Assembly (NCBI GenBank): GCA_900316055.1
Contig: ONBK01000003.1
Coordinates: forward strand, 1 to 64,000
Length of the DNA: 64,000 nt
Source of the DNA: an uncultured Bacteroidales bacterium
GTDB taxonomy: Bacteria > Bacteroidota > Bacteroidia > Bacteroidales > P3
Direction: 5' to 3'
Shown: positions 53,497 through 61,458 of the stretch, one piece after another
How the letters are laid out: the number at the start of each line of letters is the position of its first letter
How positions within the stretch are numbered: the stretch's first letter is position 1
Made by a program: the position numbers and the translations under genes
Notes under the pieces: generated by a model
The model's database searches: none
Told to the model about the DNA's origin: nothing
The model's input: only the letters and a program-made list of their open reading frames with translations

Positions 53497-54798
53497 TCAC
53501 TCAACGTTAATGGTTTTTGCCGGGCTGATTCTACTAATGTAGGCTGCAGGCAGCAGTAGCGCCAGAAGGCAAATGACAGCTGTCGAAACGCTGATGAGCA
53601 GGAATATCCAAGGGTCGGTGTCCACGGGGACGTGCGACATGTGGTAGCTCTCGGCGTCGAGTTTGATTACCTGCCATTTGGACTGCACGAAGCAGAGGGT
53701 TCCAGATAGCACGATGCCTATGGCAATGCCCTCGAGGATGAGACGCGAGGCTTTGAGGATGAAGATGCGACGGATGGAGGCATTGTTGGCACCGAGGGCT
53801 TTGAGGATGCCGATGGTGCGGCTCTTCTCGAAAATCATGATGAGCAGGGCGGAGACGATGGCGACGGTGCAGACGATGCTCATGATGACGAGGATGAGTG
53901 TGATGTTGCTGTTCAGGAGGTCGAGCCAGGCGAAGAGGGCGGGGTAGGCCTCCTTGATGGTGTGGACGGAGAGGTCGTAGCGGTTGTGGACGGTGAGGAG
54001 GTCCAAGGCCTGGAATCGCATCTCTTCGAGTTGGTCGAAGTCGTCGACGAGGAGTTCGTAGCCTCCGACATCCGTATCATTCCAATCATTTAGTTTTTGA
54101 ACCTGACGGAGGTCTCCGATGACATAGAGCTCGTCGACCTCGGGGAGGTCGGTGTTGTAGATGCCGCTGACGATGAAGGCCCTCGAGCGGTAGGTGCCGC
54201 CGGCGACAGCATTGGAGCCAGCGGTACCACCTTGCCAGAAATAGGTGCGCATTTTGTCACCGACTTTCAATCCCAGTTTGTTTGAGATGGTGAGGGAAAT
54301 CAGTACTTCGTTGGAGGGTTTGATGTCGCTGTCGGAATCATCGGAATATTCTGAATGTTCCAATAATTTGGGCAGGCGACCTTCGACGAGGTTCTGGTGG
54401 AAGAAAGAGGAGTCGTAGTCGGCGCTGAGTCCGCGGAAGAGGATGCCGTAGATCTGCTCTTTGGTTTTCACCATGCCGCCCTTGGTGGCAAAAGTCTGCA
54501 GGTGTTTCACACCCGGCAGGGAGCGTAGGTCGTCGGCGAGGGTGGGGGAGAGTGTCACGGGGTTTTCCTGGTAGGCAGGGTTGACAGTGTAGTTGCTGAC
54601 AGTGAGGTGGCTGCCGAAGCCCACCACCTTGCTGGCAATCTCACCTTGGAAGCCGCGCAGGATGCTGACGGCCATCACCATCACCACTACACCCAGTGCA
54701 ATGCTGGCGACAGCAATGACCGACAGGGGCCCAGAAAAGCCCCCGCCGTCTTTGCTTCGCGGCATAAACCGCCCTGCTATGAATCGCTCGAACTTCAT
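53497..54798 (-). CDS. LolC/LolE-like FtsX-family permease
   Basis: 433 residues with four membrane segments: one near residue 30 (LSVIAVASIALGVVVMVMAVSIL) and three in the C-terminal third (ITLILVIMSIVCTVAIVSALLIMIFEKSRTIGILKALG; LILEGIAIGIVLSGTLCFV; WIFLLISVSTAVICLLALLLPAAYISRISPAKTI). A large periplasmic domain lies between. This is the MacB/LolE topology; together with an ABC ATPase it would move lipoproteins to the outer membrane. The partner ATPase is not in the window. The many lipoproteins here fit the role. Confidence 0.9.
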   Translation of the reverse strand: MKFERFIAGRFMPRSKDGGGFSGPLSVIAVASIALGVVVMVMAVSILRGFQGEIASKVVGFGSHLTVSNYTVNPAYQENPVTLSPTLADDLRSLPGVKHLQTFATKGGMVKTKEQIYGILFRGLSADYDSSFFHQNLVEGRLPKLLEHSEYSDDSDSDIKPSNEVLISLTISNKLGLKVGDKMRTYFWQGGTAGSNAVAGGTYRSRAFIVSGIYNTDLPEVDELYVIGDLRQVQKLNDWNDTDVGGYELLVDDFDQLEEMRFQALDLLTVHNRYDLSVHTIKEAYPALFAWLDLLNSNITLILVIMSIVCTVAIVSALLIMIFEKSRTIGILKALGANNASIRRIFILKASRLILEGIAIGIVLSGTLCFVQSKWQVIKLDAESYHMSHVPVDTDPWIFLLISVSTAVICLLALLLPAAYISRISPAKTINVE

Positions 54799-54802
54799 CT
54801 AG

Positions 54803-54851
54803 TCTCTAGTTTCACTAGTTAAACTAGTTTTACTAGGAATACTAGAAACTA
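54803..54851. repeat. Nonamer array between tpiA and the permease
   Basis: Five 9-base units starting CTAG (CTAGTTTCA, CTAGTTAAA, CTAGTTTTA, CTAGGAATA, CTAGAAACT). It contains the last codons and TAG stop of tpiA and extends to near the start of the permease gene. Confidence 0.82.
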
Positions 54852-55603
54852 AGTGCGATAGCCACGAAATCCTCGGCCTTGAGCGAGGCGCCGCCAATGA
54901 GGCCGCCGTCGATATCGGGGCAGGCGAAGAGTTCCTTGGCGTTGCTGGGCTTGCAGCTGCCGCCGTAGAGGATGCTGATTTCGTCGGCCAGCTCCTTGCC
55001 GTATTTGGCGGTGAGCAGCGAACGGATGTGGGCGTGAATCTCTTGAGCCTGCTCGGGAGTGGCGGTCTTGCCGGTGCCGATGGCCCAGACGGGCTCGTAG
55101 GCGATGACCACTTCCTTCATCTGCTCGGGGGTGAGGTGGAAGAGACCTTTCTCGACCTGGGTCTTTACCACTTCGAGTTGACGGCCGGCTTCGCGATCCT
55201 CGAGCACCTCGCCGACGCAGACGATGGGCTTCAGGCCATGCTTCAGCAGCTGGTCCACTTTGGCGGCGACGGTCTGGTCGGTCTCGCCGTAGTAGGCGCG
55301 GCGCTCCGAGTGACCCACGATGCAATAGTCAAGCTCCATGCTCTCCAGCATTTCGGCACTCACCTCACCGGTGTAGGCGCCCTTCTCCTGGTCGCTGACG
55401 TTCTGTGCACCCACCAGAAAATAACTGTCGTTGGCGTAGTCCGTGGTCATCTCGAGATAGGGGAACGGGGGGCAGATGATGAGTTGCGTCTCGCGTGGAA
55501 GCTCTTTCTGCTCAAGCTGTTCCATGATTCCGTTGATGAGGTCGTCGGCCTCGTTGAAGTTGCAGTTCATCTTCCAGTTGCCTGCTACGATATGTTTTCT
55601 CAT
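54842..55603 (-). CDS. tpiA: Triosephosphate isomerase
   Basis: 253 residues. NWKMN holds the substrate-binding Lys; the catalytic His is in CIVGHSERR and the catalytic Glu in VIAYEPVWAIGTGKTA, which runs into loop 6; ILYGGSCKPSNA and GGLIGGASL bind the phosphate. It interconverts the triose phosphates of glycolysis. Transcription continues into the permease and kinase genes, 43 bases away, so a three-gene unit is possible. Confidence 0.97.
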   Translation of the reverse strand: MRKHIVAGNWKMNCNFNEADDLINGIMEQLEQKELPRETQLIICPPFPYLEMTTDYANDSYFLVGAQNVSDQEKGAYTGEVSAEMLESMELDYCIVGHSERRAYYGETDQTVAAKVDQLLKHGLKPIVCVGEVLEDREAGRQLEVVKTQVEKGLFHLTPEQMKEVVIAYEPVWAIGTGKTATPEQAQEIHAHIRSLLTAKYGKELADEISILYGGSCKPSNAKELFACPDIDGGLIGGASLKAEDFVAIALSF

Positions 55604-55707
55604 GATGGTTGGGTTTTTGAGTTGTTTTTAATGAATAATGTATAATAACGCCTTTCCCCTGAAAATATTTTGTCTGGTTCAAAAATAAATAGATTTTGCA
55701 AATATAT

Positions 55708-55738
55708 TTTGCAGATTCGTTTTTTCTTCGTAATTTTG
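55708..55738 (+). promoter_or_regulatory. Consensus promoter of the MntA/HepT-like pair
   Basis: TTTG (55708-55711), 19 bases, TAATTTTG (55731-55738); the ATG follows at 55769. Confidence 0.72.
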
Positions 55739-55768
55739 CAAATTGAAATCATACAGAAAATATGAGTT

Positions 55769-56065
55769 ATGAGCACGCAAGCGATGACACAGATGATAGC
55801 CGACTATTTCAAGACGCAGCCCGTTGTGAAGGCTTGGCTTTTCGGCTCCTTCGCCCGTGGCGAGGAGACGCCCGAAAGCGATGTGGACATCTTGGTTCAA
55901 TTCGACCACGGTCGCCCTATCGGATTGCTCCGCTATGCCGGAATGTGGAGAGAAATTGAGGAACTCATCGGACGCAAGGTTGATTTGGTCGAGGACGGCA
56001 CATTGATGCCCTTCGCTGTGGAATCCGCAAACCGTGATAAACAATTGATTTATGAGAGAGCATAG
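55769..56065 (+). CDS. MntA-like nucleotidyltransferase antitoxin
   Basis: 98 residues. The minimal nucleotidyltransferase motif GSFARGEETPESDVDILV fits GS-x10-D-x-D, the active-site signature of MNT-type antitoxins, which modify and silence their HEPN partner. A further Asp on the C-terminal strand (VDLVED) completes the metal site. It overlaps the HEPN gene by 14 bases. Antitoxin first, toxin second is one of the usual orders for this system. Confidence 0.9.
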   Translation: MSTQAMTQMIADYFKTQPVVKAWLFGSFARGEETPESDVDILVQFDHGRPIGLLRYAGMWREIEELIGRKVDLVEDGTLMPFAVESANRDKQLIYERA

Positions 56066-56408
56066 CAGAGACATCGAGCGGCTGCGGCATATTGTCGACA
56101 GCATTGCCCATATAGAGGATTTCCTTCGCGGAAAAAACATTGAACAGATGAAAGCCGATGTGATGTGCTACCACGCTGTAGTGTACAACATTATGATTAT
56201 CGGTGAGGCGGCAAATATGCTGACCAAGGAGTTCCGCGACAGTCATCAGGAGATCCCTTGGCGGCAGATTGTAGATATGCGCAATGTGCTGGTACACGGT
56301 TACTACAACACAAGCCCGCTGTTTGTTTGGGAGACCTACACCAACGACCTGCCATTTTTAAAAGAGCAGGTGGAGAAATACATTGCCGAACTATCGGAGA
56401 ACGAATAA
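56052..56408 (+). CDS. HepT-like HEPN toxin
   Basis: 118 helical residues with the HEPN RNase motif R-x4-H-x-Y (RNVLVHGYY) near the C-terminus and the characteristic IGEAANMLTKEFRDSHQEIPWRQIVDMRN segment. HepT proteins are toxic RNases or are held inactive by oligo-AMPylation by the MNT partner. The pair may protect the adjoining island or serve in phage defence; the neighbourhood suggests but does not prove this. Confidence 0.9.
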   Translation: MREHSRDIERLRHIVDSIAHIEDFLRGKNIEQMKADVMCYHAVVYNIMIIGEAANMLTKEFRDSHQEIPWRQIVDMRNVLVHGYYNTSPLFVWETYTNDLPFLKEQVEKYIAELSENE

Positions 56409-56474
56409 AATATTGTGCATTTTTGCACCGTTGAACCAAAACTAAAAGTATGGCATAAAAACAAAGAATTAGAA

Positions 56475-56680
56475 TAGACATAAAGACATATTGAGCTGAC
56501 GCTCTTGTTTCTCTCAAAGCGAAGTCTGGAAAACTAGCCATGATACGAGAATAAGACGCGGATAGTTCACGCATAGGCGTGATTCCTTTCCCCTTATTTG
56601 TATCATTGGTATTCCAGACACCAGCTTTGAAAATAAGGTGAGTATTAATCAAAAAAGGAATTTACGCCTTTCTTTATTTA
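56475..56680 (+). repeat. Nested palindromic element, copy 2
   Basis: About 205 bases, roughly 80% identical by eye to copy 1 (22571-22775) on the opposite strand, with all paired arms kept: GTCTGGAA/TTCCAGAC, TGATAC/GTATCA, AATAAG/CTTATT and the tip TCACGC-CTAT-GCGTGA, whose loop differs from copy 1. The downstream gene's ATG at 56680 lies at the edge of the element. A minus-strand frame through it (56197-56652) spans both the HEPN gene and the element and is probably not a gene. Confidence 0.85.
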
Positions 56681-57534
56681 TGAAAAAGACAATAACACTT
56701 ATACTGGGTATATTAACACTCTGTTCCTGCTCTTCTATAAAGCGGACAGCTGTTAAATATGAGACGGTAAATACTTGGCCAGAGTGGTTACACTGCTATG
56801 CAAAGTATTGCAACATCTCCGACGAACATCGTCTTTCAACCATCAGCCTTATCGATTCCGTGTATATGCTACTCGGAGACAGCAAAACACCAACTGCTGA
56901 ACTTGAGCAGCCTATTTGCAGAATGAGCAAGGCCATTGATGAGGCGATTCGCACGGACACCTCATTTGAATTCGCGCAAATGATGAGAGCGACGGCTCGC
57001 AACTTTGGAGGATTATTTCTATCCGATATGGAGCGTCTTGGTGATAATGATTGTACTGTTTCTCTTATGGCTTCCGCACCCAACCTTTGGCTAACCGTCA
57101 GTAATGAAACCGGCGATTTGATGTGCAATTCACTATTCCCCGACTCGTGGTCTTCTATGGACAGATTCGCTTACATCGTCTTTTCTATGAATGAAGAATC
57201 AGAAGTAAGTTACTCAGCGATTATCTTGGTAAATAGTATTGACACAAAGATAGACGAGATTGTCATCTCGTTTTACGACAAGGAAGGCAATCTTATATCT
57301 GCCCCATTGGGCTTTGGAGAATTTGATATGAGCAATGCTGAAAACGGCAGTGTAAGGCTGTTCATGTTGCCGGACGTGTTCATGCAGAACATCTTAAATT
57401 CAAACGTAATGACCATATCATATAATACTGGCAAAGACACTGTATCAATGACTGGCATGCCAAGCCTGACTTTTAGAGAACAATTGGAGAATTGTCCTCG
57501 ACTAAAGGCACTAATTAATGAAAAACAAGAATAA
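56680..57534 (+). CDS. Lipoprotein carried by island 2
   Basis: 284 residues from ATG 56680 (MKKTITLILGILTLCSC, lipobox LCSC). The mature part begins with a helical half (WPEWLHCYAKYCNISDEHRLSTISLIDSVYMLLGD; EQPICRMSKAIDEAIRTDTSFEFAQMMRATARNFG) and continues as a beta-rich half (NLWLTVSNETGDLMCNSLF; EESEVSYSAIILVNSIDTKIDEIVISFYDKEG). It sits exactly between the palindromic element and the leader box, at a place where island 1 has no gene, so it behaves like an optional cassette. Function unknown. Confidence 0.78.
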   Translation: MKKTITLILGILTLCSCSSIKRTAVKYETVNTWPEWLHCYAKYCNISDEHRLSTISLIDSVYMLLGDSKTPTAELEQPICRMSKAIDEAIRTDTSFEFAQMMRATARNFGGLFLSDMERLGDNDCTVSLMASAPNLWLTVSNETGDLMCNSLFPDSWSSMDRFAYIVFSMNEESEVSYSAIILVNSIDTKIDEIVISFYDKEGNLISAPLGFGEFDMSNAENGSVRLFMLPDVFMQNILNSNVMTISYNTGKDTVSMTGMPSLTFREQLENCPRLKALINEKQE

Positions 57535-57580
57535 AGCAGGAACGCCGAAAACTGTATCATAGAGTAGGCAATAGAAATCA
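57532..57580. repeat. Island leader box, copy 2
   Basis: Matches 22491-22537 in reverse complement (AAGCAGG, GCCGAAAACTG, ATAGAGTAGGCAAT). It overlaps the stop codon of the cassette lipoprotein gene and precedes the start of the next gene by a few bases, as it does in island 1. Confidence 0.8.
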
Positions 57581-57585
57581 AAAAT

Positions 57586-57918
57586 ATGTCGTTAGTAACA
57601 CATGTATTTCAAAGCCTTCAAAGGCTTCAAAATGGACGAGTGGTGTCGACAGACGCTGTTCCAAGACGAGCAAACTTCGACTACGACTTGACGGGGGATA
57701 ACGTGGTTATTTCGATTCTCCCAACATTGTCTCCCAAAAGAGCACACCTCGTCCGTCAAGATGGATTTAATCTTTATTACAGAGGAGATGACCCTGATTA
57801 CCGTTTCGAGATAGAATGTTGGCCAGACAATGGCACAATAAAACGGTTTTCTGTGTTCAGAGATGATACTGGCGTGGAGTATCGCTATATTAGTGATCAC
57901 CAGGATAGAATGTGGTAA
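57586..57918 (+). CDS. Unknown small protein of island 2
   Basis: 110 residues, no signal peptide or membrane segment. The C-terminal two thirds look like an antiparallel sheet (ANFDYDLTGDNVVISILPTL; HLVRQDGFNLYYRGDD; YRFEIECWPDNGTIKRFSVFRDDTGVEYRYI). I do not recognise the family. It occupies the position that the PD-(D/E)XK gene has in island 1, directly behind the leader box. Confidence 0.68.
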   Translation: MSLVTHVFQSLQRLQNGRVVSTDAVPRRANFDYDLTGDNVVISILPTLSPKRAHLVRQDGFNLYYRGDDPDYRFEIECWPDNGTIKRFSVFRDDTGVEYRYISDHQDRMW

Positions 57919-57935
57919 ATAAAAATCAAACAATT

Positions 57936-58346
57936 ATGGTTATTACATTAAAAGAATTTATTGAGAAATCAGTACCAGCGTGGCGGGCCGCAAAAGCCTA
58001 CATTCAATGTTTTGACAACATAGATAATCCGCCGGAGTTCAAAACGAATCATTCAGATTCAGTAATAGAAAAATATTTAAAAGGGAAAATATCAAATATG
58101 GGATTAAATGAATCGGATATAAAATTCCATGTTCTATTCCATGTGAGTGATGATTCCTGCATTAAAGTTGGATATAATATGATGCATGTCTACCTTCGCC
58201 AAGATAAATCTGTGTTATGTGTGGAATTTGTAAATTGTACTGATTCATTCTTGAATATTACAAGACAATTAGGAATGGTTAATGGTGTGGCATATAAAAG
58301 CAGGAAAAGTTTGAGTTTTGAAAAATCCGAAGTTTTCTTTTTTTAG
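57936..58346 (+). CDS. Unknown protein of island 2
   Basis: 136 residues from ATG 57936. The first helix is LKEFIEKSVPAWRAAKAYIQCF; then come a Lys/Asn-rich stretch and strands (IKFHVLFHVSDDSCIKVGYNMMHVYLR; VLCVEFVNC), ending in FEKSEVFFF. AT-rich codons. No known motif. It lies 17 bases after the preceding gene and probably shares its transcript. Confidence 0.65.
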   Translation: MVITLKEFIEKSVPAWRAAKAYIQCFDNIDNPPEFKTNHSDSVIEKYLKGKISNMGLNESDIKFHVLFHVSDDSCIKVGYNMMHVYLRQDKSVLCVEFVNCTDSFLNITRQLGMVNGVAYKSRKSLSFEKSEVFFF

Positions 58347-58414
58347 CATTAGGATATTCTACCACAATGATATGTGGTATTAACGACAATAGTAACAATT
58401 AAATATGCATCAAA

Positions 58415-58945
58415 ATGAAAGAATTTAGTTTCTATATTCCAGCAGAGAACTACACATATAGTTTCTCGTTGCCTTCTGAAATGATGGGCGGAGGTGTCTT
58501 TGTGGACCCATCAGGATTAAGACATCCCGATTTCTCAGTAAATAGACAGACGGCAAACAATCTCGGTTTTTCTGCATTGGGTAATGCCCTAATGGGTATG
58601 CAGGCGTGGCAAGAGTATGAAGAGTTTAAACGTGATTTGGAATCGTTTGTAAATAAAATAATTGAGACTCATAGGGAAATATCCCACGAAAGTTTGGATT
58701 ACGCAATGTTGGCTGTTTGTAAAGAACACATTAAAAGGTGTGGTAGACTTTTGTATAATGATTTACTAGGTTATGCGGATTTAGCCACATGCGTTGATAA
58801 GGCCATATATCAAGGAACAATGAATTCGTATCACGACTTCTATAAACATTCTGTTTATTTGGTACTAAACTCATATCCGACAAAAGTATTGTTCCAAAAT
58901 GCATTTGGAGGCTTTTATTCATGGGCAGACGTTCCCTCAGAATAA
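58415..58945 (+). CDS. Unknown protein of island 2, last cargo gene
   Basis: 176 residues. An N-terminal beta segment (FSFYIPAENYTYSFSLPSEMMGGGVFVDPSGLRHP) is followed by a mainly helical domain (WQEYEEFKRDLESFVNKIIETHREISHESLDYAMLAVCKEHIKRCGRLLYNDL; YHDFYKHSVYLVLNSYPTKVLF). No signal peptide. Not recognised. It is the last gene before the palindrome and terminal hairpin of island 2. Confidence 0.66.
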   Translation: MKEFSFYIPAENYTYSFSLPSEMMGGGVFVDPSGLRHPDFSVNRQTANNLGFSALGNALMGMQAWQEYEEFKRDLESFVNKIIETHREISHESLDYAMLAVCKEHIKRCGRLLYNDLLGYADLATCVDKAIYQGTMNSYHDFYKHSVYLVLNSYPTKVLFQNAFGGFYSWADVPSE

Positions 58946-58998
58946 TTCCGACTACGCACGCACTATTGGTCGGACTTGACATGCGTGTGTAGTCGGAA
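58946..58998. repeat. Long imperfect palindrome
   Basis: TTCCGACTACGCACGCA pairs with TGCGTGTGTAGTCGGAA (16 of 17 positions, the other a G-T pair) around a 19-base loop. A third, partial copy (GTGCGTGTGTGGTCGG) follows at 59004-59019. REP-like. Confidence 0.8.
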
Positions 58999-59028
58999 TA
59001 AACGTGCGTGTGTGGTCGGGGACTGAAA

Positions 59029-59082
59029 AAAGAGTATATCTTTAGTATATCTTTCGTGCAAGAAGATATACTCTTTTTTTTA
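59029..59082 (+). terminator. Terminal hairpin of island 2
   Basis: AAGAGTATATCTT pairs with AAGATATACTCTT, followed by eight T. It is nearly identical to the island 1 terminator (20545-20583) apart from an 11-base internal duplication (AGTATATCTTT). Confidence 0.88.
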
Positions 59083-59214
59083 ATTGTGTATATTTTTTCA
59101 GGGATGGTAATTTGATGGGGGAAAGGCAGTAAGCCGACCGCTGACACACCGCCGAGGAATCACCGAGAGGCCGTGGGGTGATGTGGACTTTTGAGTCTTT
59201 ATGTGAAAACTTTT

Positions 59215-59245
59215 TTTGTAAATATAAATTTATTTACTATTTTTG
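59215..59245 (+). promoter_or_regulatory. Consensus promoter of serC
   Basis: TTTG (59215-59218), 19 bases, TATTTTTG (59238-59245), 70 bases before the ATG. The stretch 59083-59214 holds short inverted repeats but no gene. Confidence 0.74.
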
Positions 59246-59315
59246 TAGCCTGTTCCTTTATGGAAGAAACGAGTCAATTAATTAAATATAAACCTTTTAA
59301 AACAAAAAACAAACA

Positions 59316-60431
59316 ATGAAAACCGCTTATAACTTCAATGCAGGTCCTTGCGTCCTGCCGAAAGAGGCCATCGAAAGCACGATTGCCGCTATCCGCGACT
59401 TCGACAACACCGGTATCGGTCTGCTCGAAATCTCTCACCGTACCCCCGGTTGGGAGCGCACCATGGAAGAAACCCGCCAGCTGTGGCGCGACCTGCTGAA
59501 TATCCCCGCTGAGTATGAAATCCTCTTCCTCGGTGGCGGTGCCAGCACCGGCTTCATGGATGTCCCCGCCAACCTGCTCAACAAGAAGGCTGCTTACCTG
59601 CAGACCGGTGTGTGGGCCAAGAAGGCTGCCAAAGAGGCTAAGAACTTCGGCGAGACCGTGATCGTGGCCAGCAGCGAGGACAAGACCTACAGCTACATCC
59701 CGAAGGGTTGGACCGTCCCCGCCGACGCCGACTACTTCCACATCACCACCAACAACACCATCTACGGTACCGAAATCCGCAAGGACTTCGCCGCCAACGA
59801 GATTAACAATGTGATGCTCGTCGCTGACATGAGCTCTGACATCATGAGCCGTCCCGTCGACGTGAAGAAGTACGGCCTCATCTACGGTGGTGCCCAGAAG
59901 AACGTCGGCCCTGCCGGTGTCACCTTCTACATTGTCCGCAAGGATATCCTCGGCAAGATCACCGACCGCCAGTACATGAACCCGCTGCCCACCATGGTGG
60001 ACTTCCGCACCCACGCTGCCGAAGAGGCCAAGAACATCAGCATGTTCAACACTCCTCCGGTGAGCGCCATCTTCGTGATGCACGAGACCCTGAAGTGGGT
60101 TAAGAACACCATCGGCGGTGTTGAGAACATGAACAAGATCAACCTCAAGAAGAGCGCCATGCTCTACGAGGAAATCGACCGCAACAGCATGTTCCGTGGT
60201 ACTGCCGAGAAGGAAGACCGTTCCATCATGAACCACTGCTGGGTGATGGCCGAGGGCCGCGAGAACCTGCAGGATGCCTTCATGGCCTTCGCCAAGGAGC
60301 GCGGTATGGTCGGTATCAAGGGTCACCGCAGCGTGGGTGGCTTCCGCGCCAGCCTCTACAACGCTTGCCCCATCGAGGCCGTCGAGGCTCTCGTCCAGTG
60401 CATGCAGGACTTCGAGAAAGCCAACAAATAA
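59316..60431 (+). CDS. serC: Phosphoserine aminotransferase
   Basis: 371 residues. NFNAGPCVLPKEAIE at the N-terminus, ISHRTPGWE, LFLGGGASTGFMDVP, and the PLP lysine in IYGGAQKNVGPAGVTF (near residue 195); the C-terminal GHRSVGGFRASLYNACP holds the substrate-binding Arg. It makes phosphoserine from 3-phosphohydroxypyruvate. With serA immediately downstream it forms a serine biosynthesis operon. Codon use is strongly biased toward C-ending codons, consistent with high expression. Confidence 0.96.
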   Translation: MKTAYNFNAGPCVLPKEAIESTIAAIRDFDNTGIGLLEISHRTPGWERTMEETRQLWRDLLNIPAEYEILFLGGGASTGFMDVPANLLNKKAAYLQTGVWAKKAAKEAKNFGETVIVASSEDKTYSYIPKGWTVPADADYFHITTNNTIYGTEIRKDFAANEINNVMLVADMSSDIMSRPVDVKKYGLIYGGAQKNVGPAGVTFYIVRKDILGKITDRQYMNPLPTMVDFRTHAAEEAKNISMFNTPPVSAIFVMHETLKWVKNTIGGVENMNKINLKKSAMLYEEIDRNSMFRGTAEKEDRSIMNHCWVMAEGRENLQDAFMAFAKERGMVGIKGHRSVGGFRASLYNACPIEAVEALVQCMQDFEKANK

Positions 60432-60534
60432 TTAAGAAATGGAAATCAGGGACGACGTCAAGGAAGGATTCGAGAAGAAGCTTCGCAAGGAGCCTACCTG
60501 CGTCTTCTCTGATGAAATAAAGATTTATCCGAAA

Positions 60535-61455
60535 ATGAAAGTTTTAGTTGCTACTGAGAAACCGTTTGCCAAAGTGGCAGTTGACGGTATCAAGAAGATT
60601 GTCGAGGAGAACGGCTACCAGTTTGCCCTCCTTGAGAAATATACCGACGTGAACGACCTCTACAAGGCCGTTGCCGATGCTGACGCCCTCATCGTCCGCT
60701 CCGACAAGGTGACCAAAGAGGTTATCGACCACGCCAAGAACCTGAAGATCGTCGTGCGCGCCGGCGCTGGCTACGACAACCTCGACCTCGAGGCTTGCAC
60801 CGCCCGCGGCATCGTCGCCATGAACACCCCCGGTCAGAACAGCAACGCCGTTGCCGAGCTCGTCATGGGTATGCTCGTCTATGCCGTCCGTAACTTCTAC
60901 AACGGCAAGAGCGGCTCCGAGCTCATGGGCAAGAAGCTGGGTATCCTCGCCTTCGGTAACGTGGGACGCAACGTGGCCCGCATCGCCAAGGGCTTCGGTA
61001 TGGATGTCTATGCCTACGACGCTTTCCTGAGCGCCGAGCAGATCAACAGCAGCGCCATCGCCAAGGCTGTCCCCAGCCAGGAGGCCCTGTTCGAGACCTG
61101 CGACATCGTCAGCCTGCATATCCCCGCCACCGCCGAGACCAAGCAGAGTATCAACTACAACCTCGTTGGCAAGATGCACAAGGGCGGTATCCTCGTGAAC
61201 AGCGCCCGTAAGGAAGTCATCGACGAGGCTGGTCTGCTCAAGCTGATGGCCGAGCGTACCGACCTGAAGTACATCACCGACATCATGCCCGATGCCGATG
61301 CCGACTTCAAGGCTTTCGAAGGCCGCTACTTCGCCACCCCCAAGAAGATGGGTGCCCAGACCGAAGAGGCCAACATCAACGCCGGTATTGCCGCCGCCAA
61401 CCAGATTGCCGACTTCTTCAAGACCGGTAACAAGAAATTCCAGGTGAACAAATAA
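60535..61455 (+). CDS. serA: D-3-phosphoglycerate dehydrogenase
   Basis: 306 residues from ATG 60535 (MKVLVATEKPFAKVAVDGIKK). The frame is open from ATG 60439, which would add 32 residues unlike the family, so I prefer the internal start. NAD-binding Rossmann motif ILAFGNVGRNVARIAKGFG, substrate Arg in VRAGAGYDNLDLEACTARGI, and the VSLHIPATAETKQSIN and LVNSARKEVID segments are present. It is the short form without ACT domain, as usual in Bacteroidales, and carries out the first step of serine synthesis. Confidence 0.93.
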   Translation: MKVLVATEKPFAKVAVDGIKKIVEENGYQFALLEKYTDVNDLYKAVADADALIVRSDKVTKEVIDHAKNLKIVVRAGAGYDNLDLEACTARGIVAMNTPGQNSNAVAELVMGMLVYAVRNFYNGKSGSELMGKKLGILAFGNVGRNVARIAKGFGMDVYAYDAFLSAEQINSSAIAKAVPSQEALFETCDIVSLHIPATAETKQSINYNLVGKMHKGGILVNSARKEVIDEAGLLKLMAERTDLKYITDIMPDADADFKAFEGRYFATPKKMGAQTEEANINAGIAAANQIADFFKTGNKKFQVNK

Positions 61456-61458
61456 AAA

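Noticed and set aside
55640..55660. CGTTATTATA box upstream of tpiA, as a fourth ECF promoter
   Set aside because: The downstream box matches, but the bases 16 positions upstream do not resemble GTARTT, so the two-part motif is absent.
56197..56652. 151-codon minus-strand frame through the HEPN gene end and the palindromic element
   Set aside because: It combines the complement of a real gene with a structured repeat. A similar frame through copy 1 is broken, so protein-level selection is unlikely.
58379..58402. ATTAACGACAA stretch as another beta-flower fragment
   Set aside because: Only about ten bases match the start of the fragment at 23047 and a stop codon follows at once; chance cannot be excluded.
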